Below, piece after piece: positions 6,758 through 14,429 of a stretch of DNA of 23,898 nucleotides (the stretch's first letter is position 1; every line of letters begins with the position of its first letter). A model generated the notes under the pieces. The model worked only from the letters and a program-made list of their open reading frames with translations, had not been told where the DNA came from and did no database searches. Both the position numbers and the translations under genes were made by a program. The stretch lies in contig DCWN01000018.1 in assembly GCA_002328835.1 (NCBI GenBank), positions 40,787-64,684 on the forward strand, in the 5' to 3' direction. Origin of the DNA: Acidobacteria bacterium UBA2161 (GTDB lineage Bacteria > Acidobacteriota > Vicinamibacteria > Vicinamibacterales > UBA823).

Positions 6758-7195
6758 ATGCCGCTCGACCTGATTCCCAGCCTCCAAAAGGCCGCCCATC
6801 TGCTCGCGCTGTACCTCGAGCGGTTCCGGCGCGACTACGGCGTCACCCAGCCGGAAGCGCAGGTTCTGGCCATGCTCGACCTCCGGCGGCGGTCGTCGAT
6901 CCGCGACCTGCAGCGGGTCCTGGGGCACAAACCGTCGACCTTGACCAGCATCCTCGACCGTCTGGTGGCCCGGGGCTTCGTGACCCGCGAACCGGGCCGG
7001 ACCGATCGGCGCTCGTTCGACGTCAAGCTGACCCGGGCCGGCGCCGCGCCGGCCGCGGCCATTCGATCCGCGCTCAGCACGCTCGAAACGAAGGTTGTCC
7101 GCCGCACCGGTGTCACGGATGCCCGCACGCTGGCCAGCGTGGCCTCGACCCTCGAGGAACTCGTAGGCGGTCGGCAGGCGGAGCGAGGCGCCTGA
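6758..7195 (+). CDS. MarR-family transcriptional regulator
   Basis: A 145-residue winged-helix DNA-binding protein. An N-terminal dimerisation helix (PSLQKAAHLLALYLERFRR) precedes the helix-turn-helix (about residues 28-65: TQPEAQVLAML, SIRDLQRVLGHKPSTLTSILDRLVARG). The wing contains REPGRTDRRSFDVKLT, the usual DxRS/R MarR signature. A C-terminal helix completes the dimer interface. These proteins usually repress neighbouring or own genes and release DNA on binding an aromatic or oxidant ligand; the ligand here is unknown. The upstream palindromic island is the likely target. The TGA stop overlaps the ATG of the next gene by one base (TGATG), so translation of the FtsB-like gene is probably coupled. 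Confidence 0.93.
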   Translation: MPLDLIPSLQKAAHLLALYLERFRRDYGVTQPEAQVLAMLDLRRRSSIRDLQRVLGHKPSTLTSILDRLVARGFVTREPGRTDRRSFDVKLTRAGAAPAAAIRSALSTLETKVVRRTGVTDARTLASVASTLEELVGGRQAERGA

Positions 7196-7542
7196 TGCGA
7201 ACCCGCCGCCGGCCCGGCGCAACCGCACCGTCCTCGCGTGGGTTCTCCCGGATGGTCCGTCTGCTCCTCTGGTTCGTGACGGCGTTTCTCGTCGTGCAGA
7301 CGCTCATCGGCAACGGGGGACTGACCGACACCCGGCGTGCCGCGCGAGAACGCCGTGAGCTTGCCGAATCGGTGGCCGACCTCAGGAGGGAGAACCGTCG
7401 GCTGGCCGAGGCCTCGCGTCGCCTGCGCGAGGACCCGGCGACGATCGAAGCCGTGGCGCGCGGGCAGATGGGACTGGCCGCGCCGGGTGAGGTGCTGTTC
7501 ATCGTCCGCGACGTCGCGGGATCTCCAAGCGTCCCCGAATGA
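7195..7542 (+). CDS. FtsB/DivIC-like septum-formation initiator protein
   Basis: A 115-residue bitopic protein with a basic cytoplasmic N-terminus, one membrane segment (about residues 21-38, VRLLLWFVTAFLVVQTLI) and a coiled coil (about 46-80) rich in Arg, Glu and Leu (RRELAESVADLRRENRRLAE). A short C-terminal segment, IEAVARGQMGLAAPGEVLF, matches the conserved post-coil motif of FtsB/DivIC. In the family the protein links FtsL and FtsQ in the divisome. Its usual neighbour eno is absent here. The ATG at 7195 overlaps the marR stop; an internal ATG at 7252 (MVRLLLW) would give a more typical length of 96. The 3' end overlaps a possible ATGA with the next open frame. Confidence 0.82.
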   Translation: MRTRRRPGATAPSSRGFSRMVRLLLWFVTAFLVVQTLIGNGGLTDTRRAARERRELAESVADLRRENRRLAEASRRLREDPATIEAVARGQMGLAAPGEVLFIVRDVAGSPSVPE

Positions 7543-7640
7543 GCCTGGACGAAGCGCGGGCGAGCGACGTGGCCGGGGCCGGAACCCGCCTGGGACGAAG
7601 GTGTTACGATGATCTGCCCGTAGACACGCCGCCAGACCCG

Positions 7641-8627
7641 ATGTCGCATCACTCCCCTCCCGCCTGGCACCCGCTCGTCGTGCTCGTGCTGCTCCCGGTG
7701 TTTGGCGCGGCGGCGTGTGCCGGTGGCAACGACGCAGTCTTCACTCGCCTGCCGCAGTTCCCAACCTTCGCCCATCAGAACGCCGCGTCGATCGCCTTGT
7801 TTCAGGAAGCCAATGCCAGCGCCCGCGAGGCGCCGGCGACGGCCGATCGCATCGGTCGGCTCGGCATGACGTACCACGCCTATCGGTTCTCTGACGAGGC
7901 ACGGCGCAGCTACGAGGCCGCGCGCGACCTCGCGCCCGACGAGTACCGGTGGATCTACTACCAGGCGTTCCTCGAGAAGTCGATCTTCGACTTCCCCGCC
8001 GCCCAATCACTCTTTCGCCGAGCACTCGAGCTCGACCCCGACAGCGCGGAGGTCTGGGCCGAGCTGGGCGATCTCTACCTGAAGTGGAATCGCCGCGACG
8101 ACGCGGCCGAGTCGCTGGCGCGGGCGCTCGCGCTCGACCCGACGCAGCCGCTGGCCGCGTTGGGACAGGCGCGCCTCGCGCTGCTCACCGAAGACTGGAG
8201 CGGCGCCGTGGCCCTGCTGACCCCGGTGCTCGACGCGCATCCGCGGCTCTCGCTGGCGCACAAGTACCTGGCCCAGGCCTACGGCAACGTCGGACGGGGC
8301 GACGACTCGGCGCGCCACCAGTCGCTCGGCGACTACGGGTCGGCGATCGAAACACCGCTCATGCGAGAGCTGCACGAGCTGTCGATCGACGCGATTCTGG
8401 AGGGCGGCGATCCATCGGAGGCACCGGCGCTGATGCAGGAGAAGTGCACCCGCTGCCACACGAGTGCGCGGATCGAGGAGACCCAGCGTGATCGACGGTG
8501 GTGGGCGGGCACCGTGAGACGGATGCAGCGCGAAGCGGGCTGGGCCTGGCTGAGTGACGACCAGGCTGCGAGCGTGGTCGCCTACCTCGCCACGCGTGAG
8601 ACGGCGCCGGCGCACACGCCCCGGTGA
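7641..8627 (+). CDS. TPR lipoprotein with a C-terminal c-type haem site
   Basis: The 328 residues begin with a lipoprotein-type signal (HPLVVLVLLPVFGAAAC, lipidation Cys at 26) followed by at least four TPR-like helical repeats between about 60 and 240 (for example AQSLFRRALELDPDSAEVWAEL). The C-terminal domain contains CTRCH (C269, C272, H273), a canonical c-haem attachment site, then a helix ending LSDDQAASVVAYLA as in short class-I cytochrome c domains. The expected location is the periplasmic face of a membrane. The frame is open back to ATG 7539, which overlaps the previous stop by ATGA, but that start would put 34 charged residues before the signal, so I prefer 7641. The gene converges with the TPR gene on the other strand, only 3 nt apart. 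It may shuttle electrons to an unknown partner held by the TPRs. Confidence 0.85.
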   Translation: MSHHSPPAWHPLVVLVLLPVFGAAACAGGNDAVFTRLPQFPTFAHQNAASIALFQEANASAREAPATADRIGRLGMTYHAYRFSDEARRSYEAARDLAPDEYRWIYYQAFLEKSIFDFPAAQSLFRRALELDPDSAEVWAELGDLYLKWNRRDDAAESLARALALDPTQPLAALGQARLALLTEDWSGAVALLTPVLDAHPRLSLAHKYLAQAYGNVGRGDDSARHQSLGDYGSAIETPLMRELHELSIDAILEGGDPSEAPALMQEKCTRCHTSARIEETQRDRRWWAGTVRRMQREAGWAWLSDDQAASVVAYLATRETAPAHTPR

Positions 8628-8630
8628 GGC

Positions 8631-10052
8631 CTAGCCTCCACTGAGGTCGGCCAGCGCCCGCGAGGCCAGTTCGTCGCCCGGTCTCAGTTCCAGTACACGC
8701 CTCAGGGCCGCGGCGGCCTCGTCCAGCCGCCCGGCGCGCTGCAGCAGGTAGGCCCGGCTGTAGTGCACGTCGGCGTTGTGCGGCGCCCGCGCCACCGCTT
8801 CCTCCAAGGCCCTCATGGCGTCGTCGAGCCGGCCCAACTCCGACAGCGCGAGGCCGAGGAACTGGAAGACGCTTGCGGTTTCGGCGCCCACCTCCAGAGC
8901 GCGCTCCAACAGGTCGACCGCGCGCGCGTGATCCCCTTGCCGGGCGAGCAGTTCCCCAAGCCGTGCCAGCGCCGTCGGATGCGACGGGTCGAACGAGAGC
9001 GCCAGCTCGAAGGCCCGCCGCGCCTCGTCCAAGGTTTCGACATGCTCGCCCAGCACGACGTAGACGTCGGGGTTCTCAGGCGCCAGGGCCCGCGCGCGGT
9101 CGAAGAGGGTGCGTGAGAGATCGGCGTCGAGCAGGGCGTAGCGCGACACGTTCAGGAGGAGCCAGTCGACGTCGAACGACTGAGCGATCAGGCTGTCCAC
9201 CCACGGGTCGGGCGCGGCATAGAACCGGCCGAGTGCGTTGGCCCGGCGCCGGGCCTCGGCTTCCGCTTCGGGGTGGCCGGCGTGCGCGTGCACCGCCGCA
9301 AGCAGCCGATGCAGCGCGGCGAACTCGGGTGCCGTCGCGATCGCACCCTCCAGACGCGACTCGGCCTCGGCCCAGTCGCCTGATTCGATCGCCAGCCGCG
9401 CGAGACCCAGTGCGGCCCACGGGTCGCCCGGCAGGAGCGCCAGCCGGCGGTCGTACGCCGCGCGCGCGGGTTCAAAGGCGCCCTGCTTGAACCGGTTCTC
9501 CGCCAGCTTCAGCCACGCCGGCGCGTAGCCCGGGTCGAGCGCGACCGTGTGCTCGAGGAGTGGGGTCACGGGGGTCGTCTCGCCGCGCTCTTGAAGGCGA
9601 AAGGCCAGCAGGTAGGCCCACTGCGGGTTGTCGGGGTCGAGGTCGCTGGCCAGGGTGTAGCCGGCCTCGGCGAGGGCGCCGTAGGTGTTGGCCTGGTACA
9701 GGTTCCCGAGGCGGCCGGCCATCTCGCCGACCGTCTCGGGCGGCGCTTCCGCGCGAATCGCCTGGCGCAGTAATCGGTCGGCCTCACTCACGGCCTGTCC
9801 GAACCCCGGCAGGGCGTCGACCGTCTCGGGCGGCTCCGGCACCGCCGCCAGGCGGCTCGCCGCGGCGGGCGCCGAGCCCGCAGGGGTCTTGTCGACCCGC
9901 GTGAGCAGCCGCGAGGTCGACCAGGCCGCGGCCACGCCCAGCAGCAGCAGGGCCCCGCCCTTCAGCGCGAGGCGTGCCCGTGGCCCGATCGTTCGGCGGG
10001 CGTTCGGCGACGGTGTCCGCGCCTGCGCCCGTCGCTTACTGGCCTTCCCCAT
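8631..10052 (-). CDS. Membrane-anchored TPR-repeat protein
   Basis: A 473-residue protein. The N-terminus is strongly basic (GKASKRRAQAR) and is followed by one membrane segment at about 31-48 (KGGALLLLGVAAAWSTSRLL). A Pro/Ala linker then leads to TPR repeats covering roughly residues 90-470. The best repeats are the last ones, e.g. ARRAFELALSFDPSHPTALARLGELL and AVDLLERALEVGAETASVFQFL, all with the TPR consensus alanines and terminal P. No catalytic motif is seen; the role is presumably protein assembly on the periplasmic side. It is the last gene of the block that starts with the monooxygenase, and its start overlaps the stop of the FG-GAP gene by 17 nt, so the two products are likely co-made and may interact. 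Confidence 0.88.
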   Translation of the reverse strand: MGKASKRRAQARTPSPNARRTIGPRARLALKGGALLLLGVAAAWSTSRLLTRVDKTPAGSAPAAASRLAAVPEPPETVDALPGFGQAVSEADRLLRQAIRAEAPPETVGEMAGRLGNLYQANTYGALAEAGYTLASDLDPDNPQWAYLLAFRLQERGETTPVTPLLEHTVALDPGYAPAWLKLAENRFKQGAFEPARAAYDRRLALLPGDPWAALGLARLAIESGDWAEAESRLEGAIATAPEFAALHRLLAAVHAHAGHPEAEAEARRRANALGRFYAAPDPWVDSLIAQSFDVDWLLLNVSRYALLDADLSRTLFDRARALAPENPDVYVVLGEHVETLDEARRAFELALSFDPSHPTALARLGELLARQGDHARAVDLLERALEVGAETASVFQFLGLALSELGRLDDAMRALEEAVARAPHNADVHYSRAYLLQRAGRLDEAAAALRRVLELRPGDELASRALADLSGG

Positions 10053-11406
10053 CTCGTGGACTAGCGTTCCAGCCGTTTCGCCAGAACGTGACCCGGCTCA
10101 TCCGATCGAACGGCGGCGACACGTGCATCGCGCCGGTGACGAGATCGACCCACCCGTCGGCATCGAGATCGGCGCTGGCCAGCGCGAGCAGGTGGGTCGG
10201 CTCGATCGCGAGGGGCCGCAGCGTGAAGCCCATCGCGCCGTCGTTCTCGAACCAGGCGAGCGACGCCGCGTCGGGCGCGTCCCAATCGTTGAAGGCGCTG
10301 ACCACGAAGACGTCGAGGTCGCCATCGAGGTCGCCGTCGACCGCGTTGGCGAAGTAGGCGCCCGGGAAGTCGCCGATGCGCCGGTAGGTGAAATCAAGGC
10401 CGCCGACGTTCTCCAGCCACTGGACGCCGTGCCACGGGCGCGGGCCGGGCGGAATGTAGTCGAAGGCGTCGCCGTTCGTATAGAGCACGTCGACGTCACC
10501 GTCGAGATCCAGGTCGGCCAGCGAGATCCCGCTGCTGCCGAAATCGTCGTTCGTCGCGCCGTAGATCAGGTGTCGCTCGAAGCTCCCGGCTCCGTCGTTC
10601 TCGAAGACATAGACCTCTTCCCACTCCTGCGAGACCACCGCGGCGATGTCCAGGTCGCCATCCCCGTCGAGGTCGGCGACCGGCGTGTGAATCGTCCCGG
10701 AAAGGGCCAGCAGCGCGTGGCTCTCGAACCGCCAGTCCCCGAGATTCTCCATCCAGCGGATCTCACCGTCGTCATACCCGAACTGCCCGACCGCCAGGTC
10801 GATGTCGCCGTCGCCGTCCAGGTCTCCCGGCTGCACGTCGGTGACGCGGGCGACCTCGTCGAGCAGGACGCGCGTCGTGAACTGCTGCTGCCCGTCGTTC
10901 TCGAGCACGATGACGCTGCCGATCCGATCGTTGTTCGGCAGGATGGCGCCCATCTTCGCCACGAGCAGGTCGATGTCGCCGTCCAGGTCGACGTCGCTGG
11001 GCGTGACGTGCGCCGGCGCCAGAATGGTGTCGCCGACGGGAATCTCCGTGAACGCACCGTCGGTCGTCTGGCGGATCCAGCCGATGCGATTCGTGGTCGC
11101 GTCACACACCACGACGTCGATCAGACCATCCTGATCGAGGTCGACGACGTCGACGTGGCTGATCCACGGCTGCGTCTCTCCGAGTGGCAGCCCGATCGAC
11201 CGCGGCTCGAGGAAGGTCCGCGCCGCCGCCGATGCCGCCGGGTCGATCGCGTCGGCATCCTCACCCGATCCGAGCATCGCGCCGAGCAGATCGGTGACCG
11301 ATCGGTCCTGGCGCGCGGCTTCCCGCGAGACGACGAACCACGGCACGACGACGACGATGGCGAGCGCCGCCGCCGCGAACAGGAGGGAGCCACGCGAGAG
11401 CGCCAT
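10036..11406 (-). CDS. Secreted FG-GAP/VCBS-repeat protein
   Basis: A 456-residue protein with an N-terminal hydrophobic segment (residues about 9-26, LFAAAALAIVVVVPWFVV) that acts as signal peptide or anchor. At least seven calcium-binding-type repeats follow with DLDxDGxxDxxV signatures, for example DLDQDGLIDVVV, DLDGDGDIDLAV and DLDADGWVDLVT. They alternate with W-x-ENxG segments (VLENDG, WMENLG, VFENDG), as in integrin-like seven-bladed FG-GAP propellers. Function is likely surface or periplasmic binding; enzyme activity is not indicated. The DNA shows the same repetition as GTCGCCGTC-rich stretches, coding in origin. It starts 1 nt after the stop of the NHL gene and overlaps the TPR gene, forming a tight three-gene unit. 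Confidence 0.92.
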   Translation of the reverse strand: MALSRGSLLFAAAALAIVVVVPWFVVSREAARQDRSVTDLLGAMLGSGEDADAIDPAASAAARTFLEPRSIGLPLGETQPWISHVDVVDLDQDGLIDVVVCDATTNRIGWIRQTTDGAFTEIPVGDTILAPAHVTPSDVDLDGDIDLLVAKMGAILPNNDRIGSVIVLENDGQQQFTTRVLLDEVARVTDVQPGDLDGDGDIDLAVGQFGYDDGEIRWMENLGDWRFESHALLALSGTIHTPVADLDGDGDLDIAAVVSQEWEEVYVFENDGAGSFERHLIYGATNDDFGSSGISLADLDLDGDVDVLYTNGDAFDYIPPGPRPWHGVQWLENVGGLDFTYRRIGDFPGAYFANAVDGDLDGDLDVFVVSAFNDWDAPDAASLAWFENDGAMGFTLRPLAIEPTHLLALASADLDADGWVDLVTGAMHVSPPFDRMSRVTFWRNGWNASPRDGEGQ

Positions 11407-11407
11407 G

Positions 11408-12517
11408 CTAGCGCCGGATGTACTTCTTCAACGCGCGGGGGCCAACCTCGGCGCCGTAGATGTTGCCATCGGGATCGACGGCGACGCCTTCGGCGGCGCT
11501 GGTGCCCCGCGCGTCCACGTCGGGATCGGGGATGAACTCGGTGACCGTCCCATCGTTCGCGCTGCCGATTCGGATGCCGCGCAGCCAGTGCCCGTTGTCG
11601 GGCGCGACCGACCCGGACTCGGAGTCGGCGACGTAGATCATGTCGTTGGCATCAATGAAGACCCCGCTCGGCCGGCCGAACTGGTACCAGACATCGAGGA
11701 AGTTGCCCTCCTGATCGAAAATCTGGATCCGGTTGTTGCTCCGATCGCCGACGAACAGGCGCCCCTGCGAATCCATCGCCAGCGCATGCGCGCCATTGAA
11801 CTCGCCATCGGCCGAGCCCTTGTGCCCGAAGGTCTTGACGAGTTCACCGCCGGCGGTGAACTTCAGGACGCGGGCATTCCCGCCACCGTGCCCGTCGGAG
11901 ACGAAGATGCTGCCGTCTGGCGCCACCAGCACGTCGGTGGACTGGTAGAAGTAGCCCGGCTCGGCCGCACCGCCCGGCGTGCCGAGGGTCATCAGCACCT
12001 CGCCCTCGGGGCTGAACTTGTGGACCTGGCTGCCCATCGTTGCGCCGGGCCGCGGCCCCATCCGGCTGCGGTTCGCCTCGCGCGCCGCGCGTGCCGCCTC
12101 CTGGTTCGCCGGGCGCTCCGGCCGCGGCGCGTTGTCGCTCCAGTCGGTCACCCAGACGTTGCCCTCTCGGTCGACGTAGATGCCGTGCGGCGAGGCGATC
12201 AGGCCGGAGCCGAAACTCCGGATGAGGTTACCGTCCTTGTCGAAGTGCAGGACCGGATCGAGGTCCGAACCGAGGCAGGTATTGGCTCCGCAGCGTTCGG
12301 CGACCCAGACCGTGCCGTCCGGGGCGATCTCGACGGCACTGGTGGAGCCCCACGTCCGCCCCGCGGGCAGCTTTGCCCAGCCGTCGATGGTCTCGTAGGG
12401 ATTCGGCAGGTCGTTGATCGGCTCCATGTCGGGCTGCGCGTGCACCAGCGCCGCCGAGACGGTGAGCGCCCCGACAACGGCGGCGGCGATAAAGAGTCTC
12501 TGAATACGATGTCGCAT
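11408..12517 (-). CDS. Secreted NHL-repeat beta-propeller protein
   Basis: A 369-residue exported protein. Residues 1-27 form a Sec signal peptide (basic MRHRIQRL, then FIAAAVVGALTVSAALVHA, cleaved near AQP). The rest forms a six-bladed-type propeller with repeats such as SPHGIYVDREGNVWVTD, STDVLVAPDGSIFVSD and AHALAMDSQGRLFVGD, each followed by a xxKFxxxGEL-type strand. It resembles the beta-propeller of peptidyl-alpha-hydroxyglycine amidating lyases, but I cannot confirm catalytic His/Tyr residues, so I call only the fold. Start 12517 has a strong ribosome site (AGGAGAGC). Gap to the monooxygenase stop is 41 nt. It probably shares a transcript with the downstream FG-GAP gene. Confidence 0.92.
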   Translation of the reverse strand: MRHRIQRLFIAAAVVGALTVSAALVHAQPDMEPINDLPNPYETIDGWAKLPAGRTWGSTSAVEIAPDGTVWVAERCGANTCLGSDLDPVLHFDKDGNLIRSFGSGLIASPHGIYVDREGNVWVTDWSDNAPRPERPANQEAARAAREANRSRMGPRPGATMGSQVHKFSPEGEVLMTLGTPGGAAEPGYFYQSTDVLVAPDGSIFVSDGHGGGNARVLKFTAGGELVKTFGHKGSADGEFNGAHALAMDSQGRLFVGDRSNNRIQIFDQEGNFLDVWYQFGRPSGVFIDANDMIYVADSESGSVAPDNGHWLRGIRIGSANDGTVTEFIPDPDVDARGTSAAEGVAVDPDGNIYGAEVGPRALKKYIRR

Positions 12518-12558
12518 GCTCTCCTGGCTCCTTCCGGCTGCTCGACCGAGCGGCCGCG

Positions 12559-14088
12559 CTACTTCGGCGCGCCCGTGACCGGTCGCTCGAGATCGAGAAA
12601 CGTCGTGATCAGTTCGGTACCCACCGACAGATCGAACTGCCGATAGGCATTCTGCACCATGACCGCAGGATCGCCCGAATGCAGCCGCTCGTAGAGCTGC
12701 TGCCGGCTGCCGAAGCCGTCACCGGTGAGGTCCCACGCCAGCTTGCACAGCTTGTAGCGATCGATCGGCGAGGTGCCCTTGCCCCGCATATAGACGTCGA
12801 GATGCTTCTTCAGCTCGGGCACGGTCCAGTCCTCGGCCGTCGGCAAGAAGATGAGCGAACTCGTGCCCACGTGCTCGACCAACTCGACGAACCGCTCCGA
12901 GACCATCGTGACCAGCGCGCGCCGCTCGGGCGCGGGCGCCGGACGGTAGTGCCCGCCCTCGGTCCGTTGGCAGTCGATCTCGCCGGCGCGCAGACTCGTG
13001 CGCGCCAGCGACAGATAGGTGCACATCTCGCCGAGGACCGAGATGACGTTCGGCCGCTTGTCCACGCCCGAGGTCGTCGCCAGCAGGTGCGCCACGGCGA
13101 CGAGGATCTCCATTCTGAGTTGCGTCAACACGGAGCCCGCGTAGCTCGCCCACGACATCACGTTGCCGCGGAATAATCGGTTCGCGGCCAGCGGCTCCCG
13201 GTAGAGAAACACGCGCTCCCAGGGGATGAAGACGTCGTCGAAGACGACCAGCGAATCGACCTCGTCGAAGCGGGCCGACACGGGGTGGTCCGACGGGTTC
13301 CGCCCGGAGAACGCCTCGCGCGTGATCTGCTTCAGACCCGGCGCGTTGCACGGCACGGTGAACCAGAGCGCGAATTCGGCCTCGTCCTCGGCGAACATGT
13401 AGGTCGGCGAGATCAGAATCTCGTTCGAGAACAGGCCGAACGTGTTGAATCGCGCACCGCGCACGACGATGCCGTCGTCGCGCTCCTTGACGACCCGGAC
13501 GCAGCGGTCGGGATCCTGCGACGGCCGGAGCGACTTGTCCATGCACGGGTCGTGGAGCCCGTGCGACAGGCAGAGATCGTTGTCGCGGGCGTAGGCCAGG
13601 TAGGTCTCGGTGTTCCGCGCGAGGTCCGGGTTCAGCTTCGCCAGTTCGCCGCGGATGTCGTAGTAGCCGATGACCATCGAGGCGCAGAAATCCGGGAGCC
13701 GCCCGCACATGCCGAACACCTCACGGACCCAGACCTCGGTGTTCCCACGCCGCAACAGCAGGTGCTCGGGCTTCGACGCCGGCAGGTAGGAGTAGGACGC
13801 GCGCAGACCGTTCTCCTGCTCGTAGGTCATCACGTCCCGGGTCTCGGGCGCGTGCTGCATGTCGTAGATGCGCCCGATCTGCGCCGCCATTTCGGCGAAC
13901 ACCGGGTGCGTGGTCACGTCTGCGATCCGTTCGCCGCGGTACCACACCTCGCGGTCGTCGCGCAGGCTCTCCAGGTATCGCTTGCCGTCGAGCGCGCCCT
14001 TGCCCTCCGCCGCCGCCATCGGCGCGATCGCGCGCGCCGTGCCGGTCGTGTCAGGCGCGTCCGTCATCCGGTCTGCTCCGTTCGTCAC
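12559..14088 (-). CDS. HpaB/4-hydroxyphenylacetate 3-monooxygenase-family flavin-dependent oxygenase
   Basis: A 509-residue member of the FADH2-dependent aromatic hydroxylase family (HpaB, HpaH, and the acyl-CoA dehydrogenase-like fold). Typical features are the N-terminal YLESLRDDREVWYRGERI and DVTTHPVF segments, VKERDDGIVVRGARFNT, the conserved FALWFTVPCNAPGLK, VVFDDVFIPWERVFLYRE (FAD-region helix), and GDGFGSRQQLYERLHSGDP near the C-terminus. Such enzymes need a separate flavin reductase (HpaC), which is not in the window. The natural substrate may be a phenol or a related aromatic; I cannot say which. The ATG at 14088 overlaps the stop of the UbiD remnant by ATGA; a second ATG at 14067 with GGAG upstream gives seven residues less and is a good alternative. 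Confidence 0.93.
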   Translation of the reverse strand: MTNGADRMTDAPDTTGTARAIAPMAAAEGKGALDGKRYLESLRDDREVWYRGERIADVTTHPVFAEMAAQIGRIYDMQHAPETRDVMTYEQENGLRASYSYLPASKPEHLLLRRGNTEVWVREVFGMCGRLPDFCASMVIGYYDIRGELAKLNPDLARNTETYLAYARDNDLCLSHGLHDPCMDKSLRPSQDPDRCVRVVKERDDGIVVRGARFNTFGLFSNEILISPTYMFAEDEAEFALWFTVPCNAPGLKQITREAFSGRNPSDHPVSARFDEVDSLVVFDDVFIPWERVFLYREPLAANRLFRGNVMSWASYAGSVLTQLRMEILVAVAHLLATTSGVDKRPNVISVLGEMCTYLSLARTSLRAGEIDCQRTEGGHYRPAPAPERRALVTMVSERFVELVEHVGTSSLIFLPTAEDWTVPELKKHLDVYMRGKGTSPIDRYKLCKLAWDLTGDGFGSRQQLYERLHSGDPAVMVQNAYRQFDLSVGTELITTFLDLERPVTGAPK

Positions 14089-14429
14089 TCAGCGCCTACT
14101 CGCCCCTCGAACGCGGACAGTACCGCGCTGTACTTCTCGCGCACGGCGTCCCGCAACTCCTGGCTGGCCCGCGCCACCGGTGCGAACTCGTCCCGCCACT
14201 CGAACGGCCGGCATGCATCGATCTCGTCCCAGATCATGCCCGACTTCATGACGCACTTGCTGAACGAGAAATCCGAGGGTGGCCGCATCGGGCTGGCCAT
14301 CGTCGGGATCGGATCGTCCCGGCAGTACACCCGCTCGATGCGCACGACCGGCTCGTCGCTGACCTCGCTGGCGTAGTAGCCGGTGAACTCGCCGAACTCG
14401 TCGATGAGCGGCGCAAGGACTCGCTCATC
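14085..14429 (-). pseudogene. Remnant of a UbiD-family decarboxylase (N-terminus and core deleted)
   Basis: The open frame codes 114 residues and starts directly after the stop of the giant NHL gene (its own upstream TGA is at 14432-14430); there is no ATG, and a GTG at 14345 is the first start-like codon. Residues 11-68 match the UbiD C-terminal region: EFGEFTGYY is the UbiD GxxTGYY motif, and RVYCRDDPIPTM followed by RPPSDFSF matches the RxDxI...RPP stretch. Then, without transition, comes IDACRPFEWRDEFAPV, which in UbiD proteins lies about 100 residues further on (E. coli UbiD LDATNKWPGET). So roughly 100 internal residues and the N-terminal 270-290, including the catalytic Arg and Glu positions, are missing. 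It cannot be an active decarboxylase. Intact homologues likely stood in front of the adjacent aromatic monooxygenase gene. Confidence 0.75.

Noticed and set aside
9685..11535. A 616-codon plus-strand open frame
   Set aside because: It is antisense to the FG-GAP and TPR genes and reads as a valine/aspartate-rich shadow of DxDxDG repeats with no domain.
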